In this document: piece by piece, positions 36,041-46,899 of the stretch | Position numbering within the stretch: position 1 is the first letter of the stretch | Layout: the number at the start of each line of letters is the position of its first letter | Source: Naganishia liquefaciens | Lineage: Eukaryota > Basidiomycota > Tremellomycetes > Filobasidiales > Filobasidiaceae | Length of the DNA: 64,000 nt | Direction of reading: 5' to 3' | NCBI GenBank assembly: GCA_013423385.1 | Contig: BLZA01000023.1 | Span: forward strand, 623,782-687,781 | Notes under the pieces: model-generated | The model's database searches: none | Told to the model about the DNA's origin: nothing | Seen by the model: the letters and a program-made list of their open reading frames with translations, nothing else | Program-made: the position numbers and the translations under genes

Positions 36041-38162
36041 ATGAATTTCTACAAGCAGGCAGCTACTGCCATCGATCATCTCGACACCAAGCAAGGGTCG
36101 GTGAAGGGATCTATCGCGGCAGCAGGCGTCGGAGACGGCGCGAATGGAAAGGAGGGCAAAAGGATTCTTGCCTGTATGCCGCTATCATCTGTATTTATGG
36201 ACTATATATTCAATATAGCTGATACCGTCACTTGTGCTGTAAACGTCTCGCAGTGGTCATCGAATCACTCAAATGTAAGCGAAGAGGCCTCGAGCATTCC
36301 GCCTAAGAAGCAAACCTCTCCCTTCTTCGTGCTCGGTAGATCGCACCATTATTCAAGGACTAAGCGACAGTCTCAAGCTCCTGCAAGTCGAGAAGAAAAC
36401 GTTTCCTCAGAAAGTTCCGAGCGGAGCGCCGTCCTCGAAAAACCTGTTGTTGGTCTTGCTACACGACTTGTTGTTCAGCAAGGATGCCAAGATCCAAGCA
36501 AGCGATAAATGGCCACCGAAGCAGGCTATTATGCGTCATGCTACGAGGCTGAAAGCCGAGCTGGTCAAATTGCAGATCAAGAAGGGTCTAACGACAATAG
36601 GGGCTTTCGAAATGGAAGGCGGCAACATAGCCGGTATGTGCCGTCCCGCCGCTGTATGGAATTGATATTGACTGAGCTCTTCGCAGCCATGATTCCTCGA
36701 TATGTCAGATGTAACAATAACGTAGCCGAGCCGGAGACCTTGATTGAGCATCTGACATCTGGTCCAAAACCCTTCAAGATGCTCGACACGCCGTCTTACC
36801 CTCCAGCCGCGGATACATTCTTCCGTGATCCACATCTCGAAGAACTTCTCGTATTCCCTCCTTCAACGAAATTCGATCAAAATCCAGACTACCTCAATGG
36901 CGGTCTAATCTTGCAGGACAAGGCATCATGCTTCCCAGCAAAAGTGCTGATGCACGACTGGGCAGGAGCGGCAGAGGGCGAGGTCATCGATGGGACGTAA
37001 GTCTGAAAGGCTTCAAAATAGCCTTTATACTGAAACGATTAATAGTGCTGCGCCGGGAAACAAGACCTCTTTCATCTCGGCCCTGATGGGCAATCGCGGC
37101 AAGGTAGGCGCATGTCTCGTCCGAAGCAATCTCCTCGTTCATCACGCACTGCAGGTCCATGCATTCGAGAGGTCTCATCAGCGTTACAAGACTCTGCAGA
37201 AGATGCTCGATAGAGCAGGTTGCAAGAACGTAGAAGCCCGTCGGGGAGACTTTTTAGAGAGCAAGCCGGAGGACTTTGCAAACGTGACCCGCATGTATGT
37301 CAACGTAAATAGTTTACTCGGCGCGAGGTATTGATCACTGCTGCACAGCCTGTTGGATCCTAGTTGTTCAGGTTCAGGAATCGTGAATCGACTCGACTAT
37401 TTGCTGGAGGATGGTTCGTCATTTGTCGATAAATAGCGCCGAATACACGCTCAGTGCCGGATGTTCTAGCCGAACCGGAGGCGGACGACGTCAAGGTAGA
37501 GCGCCTCGACAAATTGGCAAGTTTCCAGCTGCAAATGATCCGACATGCCATGAAGTGTGAGCCGTTTGGCATCGCACGTGAGACGTTGACATGGTACTCA
37601 TATTCACATCTTCTGTCTGAGCAGTCCCTGCTGTCCAACGCATCGTCTATTCAACATGCTCCGTACATAAAGAAGAAGACGAAGACGTCGTTATGAATGC
37701 CCTCGGTTCTTCAGAAGCTGCAGATTATGGGTGGGCTCTAGCTCCTCGAGCACAGACACTACCGACATGGGAAAGGCGAGGATTGCCAGAGCACATGAAC
37801 CAAGATCAGAGTAAGCATGACGATTATCATCTTGCGTTGTTCGTCTCACGTGTCCTGCCTTCCCAGCGCTAGCGGATGGGGTTATCCGATGTGTTCCTGG
37901 CGAAGATCACACCAATGGGTTCTTCGTCAGTTGCTTTGTCAAGAAGCAGGTTGCCCCTACTGGACAAGGCCAGAAGCGAAAGCTCGCCCAGGCTGCGGAT
38001 TTTCCAGAGGAGTCGGCCGGAGAAGACGAGGATGACGAGAGGCAGGAATTACCGGTAGAAGACGAGGAAGTAGGCGAGGCTTCGGGTGGAAAGATACCGA
38101 ATAGCAAGAAGAAGAAGAAGAAGAACAAGAGAAAGAAGCAGAAGAAAGTTGTCCACGCATAG
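36041..38162 (+). CDS. RCM1: RCM1/NSUN5-type 25S rRNA m5C methyltransferase
   Basis: Seen: starts MNFYKQAATAIDHLDTKQGS. Exons include the helical N-terminal part (LVLLHDLLFSKDAKIQASDK), a PUA-like linker with MIPRYVRCNNNVAEPETLIE, the SAM-binding block DGTAAPGNKTSFISALMGN, HAFERSHQRYKTLQKML, motif IV LDPSCSGSG (near 37350) and motif VI IVYSTCSVHKEEDEDVV (near 37645). The tail is acidic then Lys-rich, ending KKKKKKNKRKKQKKVVHA. Known: NSUN5/Rcm1 methylates a conserved cytosine of the large-subunit rRNA. The two cysteines of motifs IV and VI are the release and catalytic residues and both are present. The Lys-rich tail suggests nucleolar location. Some exon borders were placed approximately; start confidence is moderate because the ATG directly follows an AG that could be an acceptor. 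Confidence 0.88.
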
Positions 38163-38610
38163 AACGATATGCGACTGTTACCCAGGTGAAGGTCAATTGC
38201 CTTATCGTACATGTAACACATGCATTCACTCAGTCCGCACGTATTGTATAAGCAAGAAATCTGGATTTGCACGCATGACAGACACTGGACGCGAGCTGTT
38301 GAATACCGTTAAACAGCGAATCTACGTCTATACATCGGTATTCAGGGGTAAATCCGTGTATAGGGCTCGGGGCGGACGAACAGGTCTGCGCGGTAGCTTG
38401 CGCCCAAAATTCGCCACCGTAATCATCGCGATCGACTTGCAAATGTCTCGGTCGGGCACGAGCGATCGAGAATAGACTATTGCTTGCCGTCCTGCTTGGT
38501 GAAGTCGCCTAGACGCTTGAGTACGCGTACCGAGACGGGACTCTTGCCTGGCATAGGGATATCATCCACACCCGCCGTGGGCTCGTATTCGGAACTATTC
38601 TCTGAGAACG

Positions 38611-41290
38611 ATGAGGGTAAGCCTTTCTCGGAGCATTCTGGCCCAAATCGTCGAGGCATTTACATTCTTCTCTGACTCAAGAGCTCGGCCCGGACACTGC
38701 ATGCATTGCAGAGGGCGTCGTTGCTCGCGAGATCTTCAAGTCTCCACCCTCGATCCATTCTATTCCTGAGCTCTTCCTTACCCTCGAAACAACTGCGCCT
38801 CGCCCAACCTATATCCGCCCTGCCGTCGTTACGCTGTTACTCGCTTTTTGCCGCAGACACCGAACCAGCAACTCAATCTCAGGAAGCACTCGCAAAGCTT
38901 GAGAGTGAAGCAAATGCATCGCCAGAGGACGTGGATAAGCAGATTCAATTGTTCAAGGAGCTCGTGGTCAGCGGCGCCGAGCGAGCTGTCGTCTCGCGTT
39001 GGGAGACAGCGTTGGAATCAGTAGGTGTTCCTGCTGTGTAAGGATTCGGAATCGAGCTCATTCAACCTCACAGAATCCCAAATCCCCTCTCTTGACTTCG
39101 GAAGAAGCTTTTAATCTATATTTGCTGTCACTGTCTCGGACAGGTCAAGCTCGGCGCATCGTTGAAGCTGTTAGGCAGCGGGATACACTTCTAGGCAGCA
39201 GCACTTCCGCTGCCAACTTCCCGCTTGCGACACATGTCTCGGCATCGCATAGTGCTCCTAATAACGGGATAGCCGCATCATCGACCACGTCTAACGATAC
39301 AACCGGTATCTGGAACAATCTCGTGTCACGCATACGCGGGACCGGAAATGGCTCACAAGCACAACAAGGTGCGATACCAAAAGCGGGCTCGGACACGGTC
39401 ACAATCTCAGCGTTGGATGAGATCGGTGCTCGGGCTCGACCAGTCCACGTTGTCGTAGAGGAATCACGGCAATTGAACGGCGGACGAGTCATACGCAGTC
39501 TTTTGACAACCGCCTTTTACGCCTTCTGTTTCCTCACAATTGCGTCTTTGGTTCTCGAAAACTCAGGATTGATGAAGGTTGGCCAACAGCCGACAGAGTT
39601 TGAGCCTGAAGATGGCAAGATCGTCAAGTTCTCCGATGTACATGGTGTCGACGAGGCAAAATCGGAATTGGAAGAAGTCGTCGAATTCTTGCGCAATCCG
39701 GAGAAATTCTCCAATTTAGGTGGCAAGTTGCCCAAGGGTGTGCTCTTGACCGGCCCACCTGGAACAGGAAAAACCATGCTTGCTCGAGCGGTGGCCGGCG
39801 AAGCAGGTGTACCATTCTTCTTCGCTTCAGGATCTTCATTTGACGAAGTCTATGTTGGAGTGGGTCAAAGGCGTATTCGGGAACTCTTTGCGCTGGCTCG
39901 GAAGCGTAGTCCAGCTATCATCTTTATCGATGAGCTGGATGCTGTGGGTAGCAAACGAGCAGGAAGGGAAGCTCAGCACATGCGACAAACCCTGAATCAG
40001 CTGTTGGTCGAGTTGGATGGCTTCGAAGAATCTGAAGGTATCATCGTCATTGCGTAAGTCTACGCCTGGTCCCCTTCGCTACAATCTCTGATGTCGATTC
40101 ACAGCGCCACGAACTTTCCCGATTCACTGGATCCCGCCCTTGTTCGCCCCGGACGTTTCGACCGCAATGTCGTAGTTCCGCTGCCGGACGTTCGTGGACG
40201 AACTGCTATCTTGAAGCATCATATGGCAGACGTTCAATTTGACGTTGACGTCGACCCGAGCATCATCGCTAGAGGTACACCTGGAATGAGCGGCGCGGAT
40301 CTCCGCAACTTGGTCAATACTGCCGCTATTCGAGCCTCCAAGGAGGGCAGTAAACACGTAACTCTCGCCGATTTCGAGTGGGCGAAGGATCGAATTTTGA
40401 TGGGTGCCGAAAGATTGAGTCACTTCGTCACGCCAGAAGGCAAGAGGATGACGGCCTATCATGAAGCTGGTCATGCGCTTGCAGCTCTCAAGACTCCGGG
40501 TGCCATGGCGCTACATAAAGTGACGGTGATGCCTCGGGGACGTGCTCTCGGTATCACTTTCCAGCTCCCGGAGCAGGACAAGGACTCTTACAGTCGGAAG
40601 GAATTGAACGCCTCTATCGATGTTGCATTAGGTGGAAGAGCAGCTGAAGAACTGATCTTCGGAAAAGACGATACAACCACTGGATGCAGTAGTGATCTCC
40701 AGCGGGCAACGCAAGTCGCAGGTAACATGGTCAAAGTGAGTCCCCAAGCCTCTTTCGCATTAATCGCCACACTGTCTGACTGCCAAATTCTACTTTTTAA
40801 GCACTACGGATTCAGCGAAAAGATTGGCCTCGTTGCGCATTCCGACGAGGATCTGCAGTATCTGTCAGGAGCGAGAAAGGATGAGATCGAGTCAGAAACT
40901 AGACGTTTAATCGATGAAGGCTGGACTCGTACGGTCTCTTTGCTGCGCAATAACATGGATGACTTGCACACCGTATGTCGGTTCGTCCCGGAAGGTCCAA
41001 GGGTATGCTGACAAGGAATTCTTTCCTAGCTGGCGAATGCCCTGGTCGAGTACGAGACTCTGAACATGGACGAGGTGAAGGCAGTGCTTCGAGGAGAAAA
41101 ATTGGATCGTGGAGAGGCGCTAGTCTCGACAAGCGGCAAGAATTCAAGTACGAAAGATGGCAAGAAGGACAAGCAGACTCGTAAGACTACAGAGACGACG
41201 TTGGCCGGTGCTCCGATCTACGGCGACTTGGATCTCGCCAAAGCTAGGCAACAATCTCACGAACAGCGGGAAGAGCAATTGCCTCAATAG
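38611..41290 (+). CDS. YME1: YME1, mitochondrial i-AAA protease
   Basis: Seen: exons 38611-38616, 38712-39020, 39074-40053, 40105-40735, 40802-40972 and 41030-41290 give 785 aa. The first coding exon is only ATGAGG; splicing yields [20 protein letters not shown], a good mitochondrial presequence. Without it the long frame has no ATG before the leader. One membrane span ([19 protein letters not shown]) precedes the AAA module: Walker A GPPGTGKT, Walker [18 protein letters not shown]. The protease site is HEAGH in [14 protein letters not shown]. Known: Yme1 is a single-span FtsH-type protease whose catalytic domain faces the intermembrane space; it degrades Cox2, Tim and lipid-transfer proteins. 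The single span and [12 protein letters not shown] context separate it from the m-AAA gene at 13-16 kb. Confidence 0.93.
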
Positions 41291-41359
41291 TTGTATAATG
41301 TACACCCAGCATACATCCAACATTCACGGATGCCGCGCCCAGCTTAATATAACGTTGTA

Positions 41360-41684
41360 ATGGCGGACTTGAAGCCGGTCAAGGTCGACGGTATGCCCCG
41401 GTCAGCTCACAGCCTTATTCTTTGCCACTCTTCCGATCCGGCTATTTGGCTACAGAGAAAAGGGATGCCAGTCATGCCAGGCCCTTCGAAGATTCAAGCC
41501 GGAAGCTCTGTCCATTGACCTGAGTCCGCTCCCTTCGCCAACACTACAAAAGACTGCCATTTCCAGTGAACAGGTCGAGTGGGAACCTATGGGATCCGAG
41601 AAAGATGAATACAGGTCTACCTCAATGCCATCATGGACTCACCAATCCTGGCTTTGCATGAGCAAGTCGTCCATCAAAGCCTGA
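41360..41684 (+). CDS. Possible small gene, unknown
   Basis: A good ATG at 41360 follows TTAATATAACG and opens MADLKPVKVD. An intron from GTATGC (41391) to an AG near 41455 can lead into an 85-aa frame with CQSCQALRRFKPEALS. The last third lies antisense to the transcription factor's final exon, so part of the openness is a shadow. Unspliced, the ATG gives a 52-aa frame. I recognise no family; it may simply be the YME1 3' flank. Confidence 0.22.
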
Positions 41685-44600
41685 TCATCGAGCACAACTG
41701 CGCGTGAATCGCTGGGCGCCGAATCCTAAGACACAGAATTAATGTCTCGTAACGGCCGGATCGCATACCGGGACCTACTATGCTGATACTGATGCGCTGT
41801 GCTAGGTTCTGCGCATCTACTGGAGCCCCGCCATCCTCATTTTCTTCCCGTCTAAGTGCCGAGCCCGTGTTCGTCGTTCTAACACCAAGACCCAGCCCGG
41901 GGCTGGCGCGTCTAGATGCGTGTCTGGTAACACCGGGTGTAGCGATGCTGAGTAGCCTCGAAAAGAACTTATGCTGATAATAAGCGATATCCTTTCCCCG
42001 ACTTCGCTGCTTGAATTGGTCCGCGATCTCCTGTATAAGTGAAGTAACCTTGAGAGCGAGAGCAGGTCCGATAGTAGCGAGATGCTGAATGATATTCAGA
42101 TTTCAGCTGTAGCCAAATGTCAAGTACCGATAGGACTCACGCTGACAAGGAAAACGGCACTCCTTGCTGCTTTAATTGGCACGATATCCGGAGCGAACGA
42201 TAGAACGTCGTGAGGGACCAGATCATTTACGATATACTCTAGAACGGTCAAGGCCTCATTCGCAGCTTCGAGGATGAGCTGCGTCTCGGTGCGGGATTTC
42301 TCGAAACATCGACGCTTGAAGGCCGAAATATCGAAAGCTACGCAAGTGCCGTAGAAGCCGACGATGGCTCGACTTGTCGGGTGCAACTTCGCGGGCGCTG
42401 CAATCGCGGCTCTCAATCAGTCGTGGAAAGCAAGCGCGGAAAACGAACGCACGATGATCGCCCAACCACTTCTCTTTCCATAGCTCGAAGTCATTCTGCA
42501 TGGTGTGCAATACCATGCGATGCATTGCGTCATCTGCCGCCGTCTTCATGTGTGTGGAGATGGTAAGGAATATAAATCCAGCTGTGGCAGAACACGCAAG
42601 CATGGCGTCCGCATGGCAGACGACAGATGGGTGATCCAGGACCCATTTTTCGACATCTTGGACGGAGCTATCTGGGATCATCCTCGACCGTGCACCATAC
42701 GAATGTTCCAATCTGTGAAATTGGTCAGCGACATTCGAATACAATTAAAAATGAATACGAGCTTACGATCGATCAAATGCCGACAGCTGCTTCCAAGCCC
42801 TCTCTCGATCCACAATCTGTCTCGCTTGTAACTCATTCTCCGGCAAAGGGCGTGGCCCAGGTTTATCTAGTCCCAACGCGTATCCGATGCGAATGGCCTG
42901 TCCGACTTTCAGCCAAGCACCTCTGTCCGTGCTCTCCACACCGTCCTTCCAAATACTAAGAATACTCAGCGCCTGGCAAAGCTCGAGATTGACGTCTGCG
43001 CGCTCAAATGCACGGCCGATCATAAAATTTGCGCGTGCAATCAATGGCAGGTACTTTTCTGACAGATATGCTTGTGCAGCGGCGCAACAGATCGCGGTCA
43101 TGAGAATTGCTGATCGGGTTCGCAGATAGCTGACGGTGTGTAGCGATGGATCAAGAAGACCGACGTATGTATTCAGCTTGTTGTGATATCTGCAGCCGAT
43201 GGTCAGTCGAAGATCCTCGCAATTCAACATGCTAAACTCACTGCTCGAATAGAAACCTAACTTCATCCTCGGTAACTATTCCCAATGTATCTGGACATTC
43301 GGTTCCTTCAAAGCCAACCCGCTTACGCATCACTAGCGAGATCCAATCCATGCCGCGTCCATTCTCTTCGGCATCTTCAGGATTGTACCGGACTGCATCA
43401 TACCTACCCGGATTGACTATTCCGGCGACAGCATCTACCGCTGCGAACCCTGTCACAGTCGATTTTCCTTTATCCATGGCGATTGATGGTGGCGACGCCG
43501 TCCGGCGACGTTTGTGTCCGCGTGTAGGATCGTGCTGCGCTTGAGGATTGCTGTCAACATGACTCACATCCCGCGGCGGCGAATGTACTATCGTTGTCGT
43601 CGAACAAGTCTTGTACTGCAACTCCGGGATTTGCGGCAAGATTTCCGCGCCGATCACTCGGCCGTTGCGATCTTGATCCCTGGATGACGATACATCAAAG
43701 CTTGCGCCTCCATGGTACCGCCCATAACCTGACCTCGCGGTTCCGCCAGGAACATCGCCAGAAGTGGTAGGAAATGCAGAAGCCGGCAAGGGAAGCCTGT
43801 ACATCTCGTCTACCCTTCCGTTACTAGCCGCAGAGGAGCGCATATGCGAGAGATCAGAGACGATGTCCATCCCTGTCGCAGCTCGCGCAGGTGTTGATCC
43901 GTGATCTCCAAAGCCGCGCTGCACCATGTCTGTGGATGAGCCACTAAGATGAGTTGAAGAGCCATGGGGAAGCATTGCGGTATTCATGCCTGGTGATGGG
44001 TCTGATTCGCTTCCCGTGCCAGACATGCCGTATTCCGTCGGTCGTCGAGAAAATCCAGCCTTGGGGGAGCCATCTTCGCCTCTGCGCGTGTTTCCTCTGG
44101 AGTCGTGAAGCATGTCTGACTGACTGTTCGGTGGCTGGATACTGGAACGTGTCGCAGAAGTGTCGTATTCACCCATAGCTCCGTAAGGGGAAGCTGCAGG
44201 AAAAGTGCCCCATATCGCAGACGCCGAAGGTGTGATCGCAGGATGGGATTGTTGCGGGTATTTGTTAAGAGCGGGATCGATAGGCACAGCGTATGCGTAA
44301 TCCGTCATCTGGCCCGATGAGCCATTCACAGCTCTTATGTCAGGCGGCAATGATCCTACCGCCGCCGGTGAGTCCGGATTGCTACTCTCATCTCTTCCGT
44401 CTCCTGTCCGTCCCGAGCCTGCGCCAACCTTTGTATACCGCGTCGGACGGCGCTTTGGCGTGTATACGCAATGCAGGCCGAGTCTGACGCATCGTTTGCA
44501 AGGATCTTGCGGTCCGGACGACGGGTCCGCCAGAAGGCAGCGAGCTTTGATGTCACGACATGGCATGCATCTGAGCAGCCTGTTATTAGCGACAGAAGAG

Positions 44601-44769
44601 AAATGGCCAATGAAAGCACCTACGCCAATTTCCGCTTGCCCTGTTTATCCTTCTTCCTTTCCTCCTCTCTCCCGCCTGTCTGACTTTCGTCATTTGCGGT
44701 CTCTCGACCAACTTCATCCTCGCCCTCTGTATCCTGCTCTTGGCTGACGCGCGAACGTTCTGCCTTCAT
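41639..44769 (-). CDS. Zn2Cys6 fungal transcription factor
   Basis: Seen: exon 1 (44624-44769) encodes a charged leader; exon 2 (43242-44570) begins with the binuclear zinc cluster ACMPCRDIKARC, then CKRCVRLGLHC, spaced CX2CX6CX12CX2CX6C, followed by the basic PKRRPTRYTK. A long Ser/Pro/Gly-rich linker follows. From exon 3 (top 43189) comes the fungal-specific middle homology region: FLFEQYHNKLNTYVGLLDPS, RTRSAILMTAICCAAAQAYL, WLKVGQAIRIGYALGLDKPG. Later exons give SSVQDVEKWVLDHPSV, FELWKEKWLGDH and a probable acidic end DDQALMDDLLMQSQDW. Known: this class controls metabolism or development; the target is unknown. The stop at 41639 overlaps a GTGAGT, so a further small exon is possible. Middle exon borders are approximate. 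Confidence 0.85.
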
Positions 44770-45640
44770 GTTCCGCTGCTGGTACGGTGTCTTTAAAGAT
44801 GTTGTGAAATCTGCAGTGTTGAACGCCGTTTGTCGCTCGTTACCGTTCGGGTCGCTCGCCGTGAACGCTAGTTGACAGATATGTCAGGTAACGCCTGAAT
44901 ATTACTTTTCGGACAATCGTACAGAATGGCGAGGATTCGCCGCCTTCGCCCTTCGACCACGATGTCTGCAGCCGTGCCAACATGATACACTCCAACGGAC
45001 AATCAATAGACATCATTACACCAAAAGGCTATCGTGACTGATCTCCGGAAAATCGTTCTAAATCGCGTCAAAAGCCGAATTTTGCGATTTGGCCTCTTTT
45101 TGCTCCCCCATTCCGGCCATTCCGGACGCAAGTCGGAGTTGTTCCGGTCAGGCATACTTCGTTCGGTACAAGGCACAATCGCCGAGCCTGTCTTCTATTC
45201 GCATATCGTCACATACACTGCACTCCTCTGAGCGAGGTATTCGAAGTCGTTACACCGATGAATCAGCAACTGAGCATGGCAGCCGCCGTCGCATCAGCAT
45301 TCAGACACGCCTGCTTGGGTATATCAGCAACTAGCGCAAGCATTGAAGTTTGATGGCGGTGATACGGTGGTAGTGCCGCAAGCTTGTACGCACAGCGACA
45401 AATTGCGACGGTATGAAGACCTCACGTGTTGTTCGATTGAAGCGTTCGCCGAGCATCTGGCGTCTGGCAGCGTTTCTCGGATACCGATCCTGGCGCTACG
45501 GCGGAGTCGGAACGATGGCCATCGGTCACAAGGCGATAATATTATCGGCAGGTACCAATGGATTGTTGTAGGGATAACGAGTATCGTCCGCCGTACGAGG
45601 AGTCCGTTGGATAGATGATTACCGCGGGGTGGTCGACCGG
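44770..45640. other. Transcription factor promoter region with an orphan open frame
   Basis: Near 45104-45130 there are two ATTCCGG-type repeats. A plus-strand frame from about 45270 to 45618 reads AWVYQQLAQALKFDGGDTVV and CSIEAFAEHLASGSVSRIPI, which looks protein-like. It lacks an in-frame ATG, and an ATG at 45258 (MNQQLSMAAAV) is in another frame with no good intron to join them. It faces the HNT3 stop at 45641. Function unknown; real gene status undecided. Confidence 0.35.
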
Positions 45641-46657
45641 CTATCCTTCGGGCTTCTGCGGTGCCCTTTTCAAGCGCGACCATTCTTCTTCCAGATGTAC
45701 TTTGAGGGCCGGCATATTTGAAAAAGGTTGATTGCACCGCCAGCAATGTAGGTCGCTCTTCAACAGCGGCTCCCATGCCTTTGGTCCGTCTGGGCGCAAG
45801 TACTTTTCGAGGTCAAACAAGGAATATGTGGTACCCTGTCCGGACGCGCGATGCGGCGAGAGCGACTGCAAGACGTCGGCGAGTGGCAGAAAGAAGCCGA
45901 GTGTCGGATGAAAAGAGGCGTAGTGCTTCTTGACCTTGAGTGATGGCGAGACGAAGTCGGTGCTTATGATATGCAAATGTAGATGCCTGTGCCAGCCAGC
46001 CAGCCAGCCATTAAAAAGTCATTCAGAGTGTCGGCGAGATTACTCAAACTTACCGCATACTTGGCACCGCATGAAAGCCGACCTCGATGCCCCACTCGAA
46101 TCCCTCCGTTTTGAGCATTTCGTCTCGAATCATCTCAACCACTTCAAGAGACGCCTGCCGGAGCGATTCCAAGACTTGCAAGGCCTTTGCGCAAGGTACT
46201 TTGGTGAGCAAAGCATGCAGAGACGTCAAAGAGGCAGAAGGCAGTGGGTTGCTGGACATCGAAGATGGAGCATCGGAAGCGGAGAGATCTGATTCTGATT
46301 GTGTTTCCGTTTCCGAGGATCCCCCAGCGACATCCTCGCTTGCTAAAGGGAATGGTATTCTTGGCAAGACAAGGAAGTGATACTTGGCTGGACCCAATGC
46401 AGATGTCATCAGGTGAACATGAGACAACCTGAATGGCGCGACATACCTTTCGGGAACTTGTCAAACACAGTGACAGTGTGTGAATCGTGAAGGAGGTAGA
46501 CGTCCGGGGCGAGCTCTCGATCCGGATGCCTAGAAGTAGCGAAGCCTCTGAGGGCATCGAGCGGGTGCATGGCATAAAGCACAGGTGAACGTGCGGCTTT
46601 AGCAGCACCGCAGAGATGCTTGAATGGGTCCACGGCGGGATCTCGCACCATGAACAT
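45641..46657 (-). CDS. HNT3: HNT3, aprataxin-type DNA 5'-adenylate hydrolase
   Basis: Seen: exons 46447-46657, 46054-46387 and 45641-45986 give 296 aa. The HIT domain has VYLLHDSHTVTVFDKFPKAK and YHFLVLPRIPF, then an acidic Ser-rich insert, GFHAVPSMRHLHLHIIST (the catalytic HxHxH triad) and DFVSPSLKVKKHYASFHP. The C-terminal zinc finger is CWRCNQPFSNMPALKVHLEE with Cys, Cys, His and Glu ligands. Known: fungal aprataxins remove AMP left on DNA 5' ends after failed ligation and use a C2HE finger to bind DNA. Intron 2 contains a CAGC/TGGC microsatellite next to its acceptor (45989-46010). The start at 46657 is the first ATG of the frame; it diverges from CCT4 with a 242-bp spacer. Confidence 0.92.
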
Positions 46658-46899
46658 GTAGCAACTTAATTACGCCGGATACCATGAGCAGCTCCCGTAT
46701 GTACATGACTCATCTACAATCGAGCGCGCCAGAGTTGGCACTAGCCGGCGCGTCCTTGCACACGCGTGGTTTTTCTGCTAGAAAGATGATCACCATCAGC
46801 GTGTCGTAAGGGACGGCTATCGCTTTCTGTTCGACCAGATACCTTCCTTGTTCACAAGGATACTTCAAACGTTCGGCTGAAAGGACAGCGTACCACACG
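46658..46899. promoter_or_regulatory. Short divergent promoter between HNT3 and CCT4
   Basis: Only 242 bp separate the two start codons, so a DNA-repair gene and a chaperonin gene must share or overlap promoter elements. No consensus TATA box is evident. Confidence 0.55.

Noticed and set aside
38701-38711. ATG at 38701 as the YME1 start
   Set aside because: It is out of frame with the protease and lies in the last bases of the inferred intron.
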